The translations under genes were made by a program, and so were the position numbers. From the NCBI GenBank assembly GCA_003564655.1, contig PXES01000228.1, positions 1 to 14,514 on the forward strand: a stretch of 14,514 nt of DNA, given 5' to 3'. Below the pieces are notes generated by a model. It was not told where the DNA came from, did no database searches, and saw only the letters and a list, made by a program, of their open reading frames with translations. Source of the DNA: Paracoccaceae bacterium (lineage in GTDB: Bacteria > Pseudomonadota > Alphaproteobacteria > Rhodobacterales > Rhodobacteraceae). The number at the start of each line of letters is the position of its first letter. Position 1 is the stretch's first letter. Shown here one piece after another: positions 6,553 to 13,762 of this stretch.

Positions 6553-7392
6553 ATGTCGTACAAATCGATCCTCACGGTGCTGAATGCCGAAGCCGATGTG
6601 GCGCCGATGCTGGCCTCGGCCACCGCATTGGCGGCACGCCATGACGCGCATCTTGAAATCTGCACCATCGGCGTCGATACGACGCAAAGCGCCGGGTTCT
6701 ATGCCGGCGCCCCGGCGATGCTGTATCAGGACGCACTTGAAGCGGCACAATCCCACGCCGAGAAACTGGCGCAGGCGGCGCGCGACCGGATGCGGCTGGC
6801 CGATATCCGCTGGAGTGTCGAGTCCGGGGTCATGACACTGGGCGGCATCGCCCCGCATATCGGGCAGAAGGCCCGCTATGCCGATCTTGTCGTCCTGCCC
6901 CTGCCCTATGCCGAGGGTCGCGGCCCGCAGGACGAGATCACCACCGAGGCCGCGCTGTTCGACGGCAATGCGCCGGTCCTCGTCCTGCCGCGACCGGGCG
7001 CCGAGTTGCCGGAGTTCGACCGCATCGTGCTGGCCTGGAACGAGAGTGACGAGGCGCTGCGCGCCGCACGCGCTGCGCTGCCGCTTTTGCAGACAGCCAG
7101 CCTTGTGAATGTGGTGGTGATCGATCCGCCCAGCAGCGGCCCGGAACGGTCTGACCCGGGCGGTTTGCTGACGCAGATGCTGGCGCGTCACGGGGCGCAT
7201 GCAGAGGTCTCGGTCCTGGCCCGAACGCTGCCACGCGTCAGCGATGTGCTGCAGCGCCACGCGACCGACCGCGATGCCGATCTGCTGGTCGTGGGGGCCT
7301 ACAGCCATTCGCGACTGCGCCAGGCGATCCTCGGCGGCACGACGCGCGACCTGCTGGAAGGGGCGCGAATGCCGGTGTTCCTGGCGCGCTGA
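6553..7392 (+). CDS. Universal stress protein with tandem Usp domains
   Basis: The product is 279 aa, about twice a single Usp domain. It has an N-terminal domain (about 1-147, starting MSYKSILTVL) and a C-terminal domain (about 155-279, starting FDRIVLAWNESDEALRAA). The second keeps most of the ATP-binding signature G-x2-G-x9-G-(S/T) at 248-264 (GAYSHSRLRQAILGGTT), with Ser in place of the second Gly. The first domain lacks an obvious copy. It is cytoplasmic and its exact function is unknown; tandem Usp proteins act in stress survival. AAAGGGGG gives a good Shine-Dalgarno sequence about 5 nt before the ATG. It is divergent from ccoN with an FNR box between, suggesting induction at low oxygen. 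The same neighbourhood is common in Rhodobacter-type genomes. Confidence 0.92.
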   Translation: MSYKSILTVLNAEADVAPMLASATALAARHDAHLEICTIGVDTTQSAGFYAGAPAMLYQDALEAAQSHAEKLAQAARDRMRLADIRWSVESGVMTLGGIAPHIGQKARYADLVVLPLPYAEGRGPQDEITTEAALFDGNAPVLVLPRPGAELPEFDRIVLAWNESDEALRAARAALPLLQTASLVNVVVIDPPSSGPERSDPGGLLTQMLARHGAHAEVSVLARTLPRVSDVLQRHATDRDADLLVVGAYSHSRLRQAILGGTTRDLLEGARMPVFLAR

Positions 7393-7460
7393 GTTCCGCC
7401 GCCACAAGAGCACCCACCCGGAGCCCCCACCCACACGCTACCAACCCGCCTACGCCCGCT

Positions 7461-7481
7461 CGCACCCCTGCGCAGGGTGCG
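7461..7481. terminator. Possible hairpin terminator between convergent usp and fnrL
   Basis: CGCACCC and GGGTGCG form a perfect 7-bp stem with a 7-nt loop, in the 125-bp gap between two convergent genes. There is no T-run on either side, so factor-independent termination is uncertain. The rest of the gap is strongly C-rich on the plus strand. A second 9-bp inverted repeat (7397-7405 with 7497-7505) brackets it. Confidence 0.4.
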
Positions 7482-7517
7482 GGAATATGACGCGCGGTGG
7501 CGGCGCGACGCGGACGC

Positions 7518-8270
7518 TCAGATCAGGAAACCGCCATCGGAATCATCGCCGGTTTCTTCCAGCAGGGCGTCAAAATCGGGAATGATGATCTGGCGCTTGC
7601 CCTCGGTGACAATCAGCCCTTCACGGCGCAGGGCCGACATCTGGCGGCTGACGGTCTCCAGCGTCAGGCCCAGATATTCCGACATCGCCTCGCGCGTCAG
7701 GGGCAGGTCGAAGCGCAACTGCCCCTCGGACGACCGCAGTTGCAAAGCCGCATCGCGCCGCGCGATGATGCACAGCAGCGACGCGATCTTCTCGCGCGCG
7801 GTCTTGCGCCCCAGCAGCAGCATCCATTCGCGCGCCGCGTCCAACTCATCCAGCGTCATCTCTAGCAGCCGCTGGCCGATATGCGGCGTGCTGAGCATCA
7901 TCTTCTCGAAGGGCTTCTTTCGAAAGCAGCACATCACAAGATCCGTCGCCGCCGTCACGTCATAGGCCGAGGTCTCGCGTCCCGGACGCCCGGCGAAATC
8001 CGACGGCAGCAGCAAGCCGACCATCTGGCGGCGCCCGTCCTCCATGGTCTGGCTGAGGGTCGCGATCCCGGTGACGACCGAGGCGACGAAGTCCATGCGG
8101 TCCCCTGCCCAGACGACTGTTTGACCGGCCTCGAAGCTGCGATAGAACTTTATCTGTTCGAGCAGTCCCAGCTCGTCCTTCTCGCAGCGGGCGCAAACTG
8201 CGCGATGGCGGATCGGGCAGTCCTTGCATTCCTGCGAAAAGGGCTGAAGCTTGGGTGTTGTTCGGGTCAT
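7518..8270 (-). CDS. fnrL: FnrL, oxygen-sensing Crp/Fnr-family regulator
   Basis: The product is 250 aa, as in other FnrL proteins. It binds an oxygen-labile 4Fe-4S cluster and, when the cluster is intact under low oxygen, dimerises and binds TTGA-N6-TCAA. Likely cluster ligands are C15, C18 and C26 or C29 (CKDCPIRHRAVCARC), with C114/C115 (DLVMCCF) supplying the distal cysteine. The cyclic-nucleotide-like fold covers about 40-130, a dimer helix about 135-165, and the HTH about 188-215. The recognition helix contains ETVSR (E205, S208, R209), the residues that read TTGA half-sites. The FNR boxes at ccoN, ccoG and its own promoter are the obvious targets. An in-frame TGA inside the FNR box fixes the start at 8270, leaving no room for a normal Shine-Dalgarno sequence. 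Confidence 0.97.
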   Translation of the reverse strand: MTRTTPKLQPFSQECKDCPIRHRAVCARCEKDELGLLEQIKFYRSFEAGQTVVWAGDRMDFVASVVTGIATLSQTMEDGRRQMVGLLLPSDFAGRPGRETSAYDVTAATDLVMCCFRKKPFEKMMLSTPHIGQRLLEMTLDELDAAREWMLLLGRKTAREKIASLLCIIARRDAALQLRSSEGQLRFDLPLTREAMSEYLGLTLETVSRQMSALRREGLIVTEGKRQIIIPDFDALLEETGDDSDGGFLI

Positions 8271-8275
8271 GTCGG

Positions 8276-8289
8276 TTGATCTGAATCAA
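8276..8289. promoter_or_regulatory. FNR box between divergent fnrL and hemN
   Basis: TTGATCTGAATCAA is a perfect FNR consensus. It begins 5 nt upstream of the fnrL ATG, so bound FnrL would cover the initiation region of fnrL, which points to autorepression. Its centre is 42 nt upstream of the hemN ATG chosen here, which suits activation of hemN if transcription begins at or just before that ATG. Confidence 0.88.
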
Positions 8290-8324
8290 TGCGGTTGCAG
8301 CCTGATACTGTCAGAAGTAACCCC

Positions 8325-9680
8325 ATGTCACATGTAAAGCAACTTTCACAGTTGGGACTTTTCGATGCTCGCGTGCCGCGGTATACGAGCTACCCGACTG
8401 CGCCCCATTTCGCCGGTGGTGTCACCGGCGAGGATTTCTCAAGCTGGATCAGGGCGATACCGGCGGGCGGTGAAATATCGCTTTACCTGCATGTGCCGTT
8501 CTGTCGCAGGCTGTGCTGGTTCTGTGCCTGCCGCACCCAGGGCACCAGTAGCGCCGCCCCGGTCACCGCCTATGTCAACGCGCTTAGACAGGAGCTTGAG
8601 CTGCTGCGCGCGACCTTGCCCGAGGGGGTCACTCTGTCGCGCCTGCACTGGGGCGGCGGCACGCCCACGCTGATGGGTGCGGACGAAATGCGCAAACTGG
8701 CCGCGGCGATCTTCGACGTGGCTCCGATGGCCGAGGGCGGCGAATTCTCGGTCGAGATCGACCCCAACGAGATCGACGATGTGCGCCTCGATGCGCTGAC
8801 CGAGGCGGGGATGAACCGTGCCTCGATCGGCGTGCAGGATTTCAACCCGGAGATTCAGGCGATCATCGGGCGCGACCAGAGCTTCGAGACCACCAAGGCC
8901 GCAGCGGACGCGATCCGCGCGCGCGGGATCCAGAGCCTCAATGCAGACATTCTGTTCGGTCTGCCCAACCAGAACACCCGCAGGATCTCCGATTCGATCC
9001 AGAAGCTTCTGACCCTCTCGCCCGACCGCATCGCGCTTTACGGCTACGCGCATGTGCCGTGGATGGCGCGTCGGCAGCAGATGATCCCGTCCGACACGCT
9101 GCCCCGGCCCGAGGATCGGCTCGAGCTGTTCGAGACCGCGCGCCGCCTGCTCATGTGGGACGGCTATGACGAGATCGGGATCGACCATTTCGCCCGCCCG
9201 ACGGACGGGCTGGCGCGCGCGGCACGGGCCGGGACGCTGCGACGCAACTTCCAGGGCTACACGGATGACACTTCGCCCGTGCTGATCGGGCTCGGGGCAT
9301 CGTCGATCTCGCGCTTCCCGCAGGGCTACGCGCAGAACGCCCCGGCGACCGCAGAGTGGAAAACAGCGATCGCGGCCGGGCGCTTTGCCACGGCGCGCGG
9401 GCATGTCTTCACCCCGTCTGATCTGTGGCGCGGCCGGGCCATAGAGATGCTGATGTGCGACTTCGCCTTGTCGCGCGCCGAATTGATCGACCGGTATGGC
9501 GCCTGTGCCGCGACGCTCGACCCGCTGATCGCCTCTGTCGTCGCGCGGTTCAAGCCGTTCGTGCAAGCGACAGCGGACGGGCTCGAGATACCGCATGAGG
9601 GCCGCGCGCTGACACGGATGATCGCGGCTGCCTTCGATGCGTACGCCATGGCGCAGAGCAGCCACTCGTCGGCAATTTGA
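8325..9680 (+). CDS. hemN: Oxygen-independent coproporphyrinogen III oxidase (radical SAM)
   Basis: From the ATG at 8325 (MSHVKQLSQLGLFDARVPRY) the product is 451 aa, the size of HemN. It decarboxylates coproporphyrinogen III to protoporphyrinogen IX without O2, using S-adenosylmethionine and a 4Fe-4S cluster. The radical SAM motif is C60-RRL-C64-WF-C67, followed by A and C69, within YLHVPFCRRLCWFCAC. The GGGTPT SAM-binding motif is at 110-115, and the HemN C-terminal domain covers about 350-440. The frame is open from an ATG at 8289, but that codon lies in the FNR box and the extra 12 residues do not resemble HemN. Only a weak AGAAG precedes 8325. The copy next to fnrL is called hemZ in some Rhodobacter literature. 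It supplies haem when oxygen is low, matching the demand from the cbb3 oxidase. Confidence 0.96.
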   Translation: MSHVKQLSQLGLFDARVPRYTSYPTAPHFAGGVTGEDFSSWIRAIPAGGEISLYLHVPFCRRLCWFCACRTQGTSSAAPVTAYVNALRQELELLRATLPEGVTLSRLHWGGGTPTLMGADEMRKLAAAIFDVAPMAEGGEFSVEIDPNEIDDVRLDALTEAGMNRASIGVQDFNPEIQAIIGRDQSFETTKAAADAIRARGIQSLNADILFGLPNQNTRRISDSIQKLLTLSPDRIALYGYAHVPWMARRQQMIPSDTLPRPEDRLELFETARRLLMWDGYDEIGIDHFARPTDGLARAARAGTLRRNFQGYTDDTSPVLIGLGASSISRFPQGYAQNAPATAEWKTAIAAGRFATARGHVFTPSDLWRGRAIEMLMCDFALSRAELIDRYGACAATLDPLIASVVARFKPFVQATADGLEIPHEGRALTRMIAAAFDAYAMAQSSHSSAI

Positions 9681-9735
9681 CGCGCATGACAGGGGCCCTG
9701 CAGTCGGCACGCACTGCCCCGTGACTTGAGGCCCC

Positions 9736-9745
9736 CTTTGCAAAG
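9736..9745. promoter_or_regulatory. 10-bp palindrome upstream of the DUF1007 gene
   Basis: CTTTGCAAAG is a perfect palindrome placed 29 bp before the DUF1007 start, just downstream of a TTGAGG (9726-9731) that could be a -35 element. It could be an operator for a dimeric regulator of the metal-transport pair. No regulator family is identifiable from ten bases. Confidence 0.3.
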
Positions 9746-9774
9746 CGCTACACACGCGCCGCAAAGGAGATGCC

Positions 9775-10434
9775 ATGCGACGCAGCTGCCTGACCCTCGC
9801 GGCCGCTCTAGGCGCCTCGTCTGCCGCGCCGGTTCAGGCGCATCCGCATATCTTCGTCGAGGCCGAGGTCGCCGTGATTTTTGCCGAGGATGGTCGCCCC
9901 GAAGGCATCGAGATTCGTTGGCTCTATGACGAGTTCTTCTCGATGCTGCTGGTCTCGGACATGGGGCTCGACCCCGACTTCACGGGCGAGATCAGCGAGG
10001 AAGAGCGCGAGGCGCTGGACGGCTTCGACATGAACTGGATCGAGGATTACCACGGCGACACCCATGTGACCCAGAACGGCAGCCCCGTCGCGCTGAGCGG
10101 CCCGGTCGAGTGGACGTCGGACTATCGCGAAGGGCAGCTCCGCTCCAGTCATGTGCGGCACTTCCCCGATCCGCCCGACCCCGCGCAGGAGTTCATCGTC
10201 GCGATCTACGATCCGACCTATTTCACTGCCTACACGCTTGTCGGCCAGCCCGAGCTGCGCGGACGGTCGGATTGCACCGCCCGCATCTTCGAGCCCGACT
10301 GGGACGCGGCCGAAGAGCAGCTCAATGCCGCGCTGGACGAACTTCTGGGCGCGGGCGAGGATGTCGAGGCCAATTTCCCCGAAGTCGGCGAGATGTTTTC
10401 TGACGAGGTTCGGCTGATTTGCAACGCGCCCTGA
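9775..10434 (+). CDS. DUF1007 family periplasmic protein, partner of NicO transporter
   Basis: The product is 219 aa. A signal peptide (MRRSCLTLAAALGASSAAPVQ, about 1-22) ends in VQA and predicts a mature protein beginning HPHIFVEAEV, the hallmark of DUF1007. Two cysteines (C167, C216) could form a disulfide in the periplasm. The region 60-100 is acidic (SEEERE, EDYHGDTH) and has further histidines. DUF1007 genes are very often paired with NicO/RcnA-type transporters, and a metal-binding or transporter-accessory role is inferred; the biochemical function is not established to my knowledge. AAGGAGA lies 4 nt before the ATG. The stop overlaps the transporter start by 16 bp, so the two are co-translated. 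Confidence 0.88.
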   Translation: MRRSCLTLAAALGASSAAPVQAHPHIFVEAEVAVIFAEDGRPEGIEIRWLYDEFFSMLLVSDMGLDPDFTGEISEEEREALDGFDMNWIEDYHGDTHVTQNGSPVALSGPVEWTSDYREGQLRSSHVRHFPDPPDPAQEFIVAIYDPTYFTAYTLVGQPELRGRSDCTARIFEPDWDAAEEQLNAALDELLGAGEDVEANFPEVGEMFSDEVRLICNAP

Positions 10435-11321
10435 CCTCTCTCGGACTGGTGCTGCTGGTACTGGTCGCGGTGCTGTGGCTGGCAGGCAGCTTCACGGCGC
10501 TGACGGACTGGGCGCTTGCCACGCAGCGCGGCCTGCAGAACCAGATGGCGCAGGGGTTGCGCGCGCTTCGCGCAGGCGAGCCTGGTGCGCTGGCGGCACT
10601 CTGGGGGCTGTGTTTCGCCTATGGCTTTGTTCATGCGGTGGGACCCGGGCATGGCAAGTTCCTGCTCGGCGCATATGGCGCGGGGGTTCCGGTGCCGCTG
10701 GGTCGGCTGATCGGCATCGCGCTGGTCGCCGCGCTGATGCAGGGTGTCACCGCCATCGCGCTGGTCTACGGCGGCGTGCTGCTTTTCGATGCCTCGCGCG
10801 AGGCGCTGCAACTGACCGGGGAGGTCTGGCTGGAACGCGCGAGCCTGATCGCCATCGCCCTTGTCGGGCTGTGGCTGATGTCGCGCGCCACCCGCCGCAT
10901 GATTCGTCAGAGCGTTGCCGCCCCGGCGCTTGCCACTGGCCACGGGCACACCGATGCCTGCGGCGAGTGCGGCCACCGGCATGGGCCGAACCCGGAGGAG
11001 GTGAGGTCCCTTCGCGGCTGGCGCGATGCAGCGCTGCTCGTCGGCGCGATTGCCATCCGCCCCTGCACGGGGGCGTTGTTCGTGCTGATCCTGACATGGC
11101 GGATGGGCCTTGTCTGGCAGGGAGTCGTCGCGGTGCTGATCATGGCGCTGGGCACTGCGGCTGTCACCGTGGCCGTGGCAACGGCTGCCGTTCTGGGCCG
11201 TGAGGGCGCGCTGGCAAGGCTCGACGGTATGGCGCGGTTGCGCGTCATCATGCCGGTGATCGAGTTGCTGGCAGGGCTGCTGGTCGTGGTTCTTGCGCTG
11301 AACATGTTAAAAATCTCCTGA
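10419..11321 (+). CDS. NicO/RcnA-type nickel-cobalt transporter
   Basis: The product is 300 aa, with about seven membrane segments (roughly 7-24, 60-80, 96-124, 141-156, 203-225, 233-258, 275-295). The family signature HAVGPGHGK is at 72-80, and a second conserved stretch, IRPCTGAL, is at 213-220. A metal-binding-looking loop, GHGHTDACGECGHRHG (174-189), lies between two helices. RcnA-type members export Ni2+/Co2+, while other NicO members import; direction and metal cannot be decided here. The start is TTG (10419), inside the DUF1007 gene, with GAGG 10 nt upstream. A GTG at 10449 is possible but would cut into the first helix. Confidence 0.88.
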   Translation: MQRALTSLGLVLLVLVAVLWLAGSFTALTDWALATQRGLQNQMAQGLRALRAGEPGALAALWGLCFAYGFVHAVGPGHGKFLLGAYGAGVPVPLGRLIGIALVAALMQGVTAIALVYGGVLLFDASREALQLTGEVWLERASLIAIALVGLWLMSRATRRMIRQSVAAPALATGHGHTDACGECGHRHGPNPEEVRSLRGWRDAALLVGAIAIRPCTGALFVLILTWRMGLVWQGVVAVLIMALGTAAVTVAVATAAVLGREGALARLDGMARLRVIMPVIELLAGLLVVVLALNMLKIS

Positions 11322-11362
11322 GCCATCTTGCCGCTTTGTGCGGGGCGGAGTAACCGGGCGGG

Positions 11363-12739
11363 ATGGCTGTCTCCCTGCCCATATTGCGCGCCAACATGCG
11401 CCGTGTCCTGGCCCTTGGCCTGCCGCTTGCGGGCAGTCATCTGGCGCAATTCATGCTGGCAGTGACCGACACGATCATGCTGGGCTGGTATGGTGTGGTC
11501 GATCTGGCTGCGGGCGTGATCGGGGCGGCGCTGTTCTTCGCCGTCTTCCCCTTCGGCACCGGTTTTGCCAACGCCGTCATGCCAATGGTGGCCACCGCTG
11601 CGGCGTCGGACAATGACGCGGAGGTGCGGCGCGCCACGCGTATGGGGCTGTGGCTTTCGATCGGCTTCGGGATCGCGGCGCTGCCGCTTTTCTGGTTTTC
11701 GGGCGCGCTCCTGACCGCACTGAGCCAGCCCGAAGACGTCGTGCCGCTGGGCGAGGCTTATATGCGCCTTCTGGGCTTCTCGCTGGTGCCCGCGCTGATC
11801 GTAATGGTTCTGAAGAACTACCTCGCGGCGCTTGGTCGCCCGCAAGTGCCCTTCTGGGTCACGGTCGCGGCGGTGTTCCTGAACATCGCCCTCAACTGGG
11901 TGTTCATCTTCGGCAATCTGGGCGCGCCCGAACTCGGCGTGCAGGGCGCGGCAATCGCCACGATTCTTGTCAGCGTTGCGACGGCTGTGGTGCTGGGCGT
12001 CTTCTGCGCGGCACTGCCCGCACTGCGGCGCTACACCCTGTTCCAGCGCTTCTGGCGGCCGGACTGGTCGGCGATGGGGCAGGTCTGGCGGGTCGGCTGG
12101 CCCATCGGTGTGGCGCTGGTGGCCGAATCGGGGCTGTTCTCGGCCACCGCGATCATGGTGGGCTGGATCGGCACGCATGAACTGGCCGCGCATGGCATCG
12201 CGGTCGAGATCACGGCAATGCTGTTCATGGTGCATCTGGGCCTGTCGAATGCCGGAACTGTGCTTGTCGGTCGCGCACGCGGTCAGCGCGACCAGGCGGC
12301 GCTGCGGGCGGGTGCCGCGACAGCGATGGCCGTATCCATCGCCTTCGCGCTCGCGACGATGATCGTCTATTTCACTGCCGGCCCCTTCCTTGTCGGGCTG
12401 TTCCTGTCCCCCGCCGAGCCCGCACGCGGCCAGATCATCGCCATCGGCGCGTCCTTCCTCATCCTGGCGGCGTTGTTCCAGCTGGCCGACGGGGCACAGG
12501 TGATGGCGATGGGGCTGTTACGCGGAGTGCAGGATACACGCGTGCCCATGTATATCGCCGCCTTCAGCTACTGGGGTGCGGGGCTGCCGACGAGTTACCT
12601 GCTGGGCATCCATCTGGGCTATGGCGGCGAAGGGGTCTGGGCGGGCCTCGTCGTGGGCTTGAGCGTCGCGGCGGCACTCTTGATGTGGCGCTTCTGGCGC
12701 GGGCCCGGGCGGGTCGAGGCAACACCATGGACCGCGTGA
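11363..12739 (+). CDS. MATE family efflux transporter (NorM-like)
   Basis: The product is 458 aa, typical of MATE exporters, with about 12 hydrophobic segments in two similar halves. Recognisable family features are the first-helix region LGLPLAGSHLAQFMLAVTDT with IMLGWYG, and the second-half counterpart VGWPIGVALVAESGLFSATA with IMVGWIG. Such proteins export cationic drugs or metabolites using Na+ or H+. The substrate is unknown. It starts 41 bp after the NicO gene on the same strand. A GGAG lies 12 nt upstream of the ATG (long spacing). Its 3' end overlaps the next gene by 13 bp, so the pair is likely translated together. Confidence 0.92.
   Translation: MAVSLPILRANMRRVLALGLPLAGSHLAQFMLAVTDTIMLGWYGVVDLAAGVIGAALFFAVFPFGTGFANAVMPMVATAAASDNDAEVRRATRMGLWLSIGFGIAALPLFWFSGALLTALSQPEDVVPLGEAYMRLLGFSLVPALIVMVLKNYLAALGRPQVPFWVTVAAVFLNIALNWVFIFGNLGAPELGVQGAAIATILVSVATAVVLGVFCAALPALRRYTLFQRFWRPDWSAMGQVWRVGWPIGVALVAESGLFSATAIMVGWIGTHELAAHGIAVEITAMLFMVHLGLSNAGTVLVGRARGQRDQAALRAGAATAMAVSIAFALATMIVYFTAGPFLVGLFLSPAEPARGQIIAIGASFLILAALFQLADGAQVMAMGLLRGVQDTRVPMYIAAFSYWGAGLPTSYLLGIHLGYGGEGVWAGLVVGLSVAAALLMWRFWRGPGRVEATPWTA
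12716..12719 (+). promoter_or_regulatory. Ribosome binding site deciding the EamA start
   Basis: GAGG sits 7 nt before the ATG at 12727. The later ATG at 12739 overlaps the MATE stop as TGATG but has no comparable site, and the earlier ATG at 12685 lies well inside the MATE gene. Confidence 0.55.
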
Positions 12740-13614
12740 TGCCGGGGCTGGACTGGCGCGGCCTGGCGATGGGGATCGGCTTTGCGTTGATGTGGTCCTC
12801 GGCCTTCACCTCGGCGCGGATGATCGTGATGGACGCACCGCCGCTTTATGCGCTGAGCCTGCGCTTTCTGCTCTCGGGGCTGATCGGCGTGGCGATTGCC
12901 CGCGCGCTGGGGCAGAGCTGGCATCTGACGCGCGGGCAGTGGCGGGCGGTCGTGGTCTTCGGCATCGCGCAGAACGCGCTTTATCTTGGGTTGAATTTCG
13001 TCGCCATGCAGACGGTCGAGGCCTCGCTCGCCGCGATCATCGCATCGACCATGCCGCTCTTGGTGGGGCTGGCAAGCTGGCTGATCCTGCGCGAACGGCT
13101 GCGGCCCCTGGGCGTGGCCGGGCTGGCGGCGGGGTTTGTCGGTGTCGGGCTGATCATGGGGGCGCGGCTGGGCGGCGGGGTCGATGTGCTCGGCGTCGCG
13201 CTTTGCGTGCTGGGGGTAGTGTCGCTGACTGTCGCGACCATGGCGGTGCGCGGGGCGTCAGGGGCGGGCGGCAACCTGTTGATGATCGTGGGCATGCAGA
13301 TGCTGGTCGGCGCGCTGGTGCTGATCGTCCCGGCGATGGCGCTGGAAGTGCCGGAGGTGCGCTGGAGCTGGCGGCTGGCGGGGGCGTTTGCCTATACGGT
13401 GCTGGTGCCGGGGCTGGCCGCGACCTGGGTGTGGTTCGCGCTGGTCGGCCGGATCGGCGCGGGGCGCGCCGCGAGTTTCCATTTCCTGAACCCGTTTTTC
13501 GGCGTCGCCGTGGCCGCCCTGCTGCTGGGCGAGGCGCTGGGGCCGTGGGACGTGGCGGGCGTGCTGGTGATCATGGCCGGGATCCTCGCCGTGCAGCGGG
13601 CGCGTCTTGCCTGA
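12727..13614 (+). CDS. EamA/DMT superfamily transporter
   Basis: From the ATG at 12727 (MDRVMPGLDWRGL) the product is 295 aa, the usual size for a ten-helix drug/metabolite transporter with two EamA repeats. The first repeat (about 10-140) has FALMWSSAFTSARMIV and LSLRFLLSGLIGV. The second (about 150-290) has the closing LNPFFGVAVAALLLGEALGPWDVAGVLVIMAG pattern (shown here in part: LNPFFGVAVAALLLGEAL). The direction is probably export of an amino acid or metabolite, with substrate unknown. It overlaps the MATE stop and is co-translated with that gene. A GC hairpin follows about 6 bp after the stop. Confidence 0.92.
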   Translation: MDRVMPGLDWRGLAMGIGFALMWSSAFTSARMIVMDAPPLYALSLRFLLSGLIGVAIARALGQSWHLTRGQWRAVVVFGIAQNALYLGLNFVAMQTVEASLAAIIASTMPLLVGLASWLILRERLRPLGVAGLAAGFVGVGLIMGARLGGGVDVLGVALCVLGVVSLTVATMAVRGASGAGGNLLMIVGMQMLVGALVLIVPAMALEVPEVRWSWRLAGAFAYTVLVPGLAATWVWFALVGRIGAGRAASFHFLNPFFGVAVAALLLGEALGPWDVAGVLVIMAGILAVQRARLA

Positions 13615-13619
13615 GGGGG

Positions 13620-13640
13620 CTGGGGGCTGCCGCCCCCCAG
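13620..13640 (+). terminator. GC hairpin after the EamA gene
   Basis: CTGGGGG and CCCCCAG form a perfect 7-bp stem around a 7-nt loop, 6 bp after the EamA stop. No T-run follows. Hairpins of this GGGGCTGCCGCCCC type are common after genes in high-GC alphaproteobacteria, so it is a likely transcript 3' end for the plus-strand transporter genes. Confidence 0.5.
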
Positions 13641-13669
13641 GCTGGCCCTGCGGGCTGCCACCCCCTGCA

Positions 13670-13727
13670 TCAAGGGGGTCGCAATCGGAACGCCATTGGT
13701 CCGAGTCACGATTGCGACGCCCCTTGA
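13670..13727. repeat. Long imperfect inverted repeat between convergent genes
   Basis: The left arm TCAAGGGGGTCGCAATCG (13670-13687) pairs with the right arm CGATTGCGACGCCCCTTGA (13709-13727); they differ by one inserted base. The loop is 21 nt and contains TCCGA, which can instead pair with TCGGA at 13685-13689. The element lies between the EamA (+) and livF (-) stops. It may be a bidirectional terminator, a REP-like intergenic repeat or a remnant of a miniature element. No long T-run or coding potential is seen. Confidence 0.75.
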
Positions 13728-13762
13728 GAAGCCCCGTGGAAATTTGAGCAAAGATGAAAGCG

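Noticed and set aside
6460..7434. A 324-codon minus-strand open frame opposite the stress gene
   Set aside because: It is antisense to the tandem Usp gene, would run into the FNR box region, and shows no motifs.
8289..8324. HemN start at 8289
   Set aside because: That ATG shares a base with the FNR box, and the added 12 residues are unlike HemN. The ATG at 8325 gives the family N-terminus.
8439..9776. A 445-codon minus-strand open frame opposite hemN
   Set aside because: It is a GC-driven shadow of the well-supported hemN gene, with low-complexity composition and no motifs.
10907..12235. A 442-codon open frame on the minus strand opposite the NicO and MATE genes
   Set aside because: It has no recognisable domain and an Arg/His/Gln-rich composition. 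It is antisense to two clear transporter genes; high GC keeps such frames open.
12685..12726. EamA start at 12685
   Set aside because: It would overlap the MATE gene by 55 bp and lacks a ribosome binding site; GAGG supports 12727.
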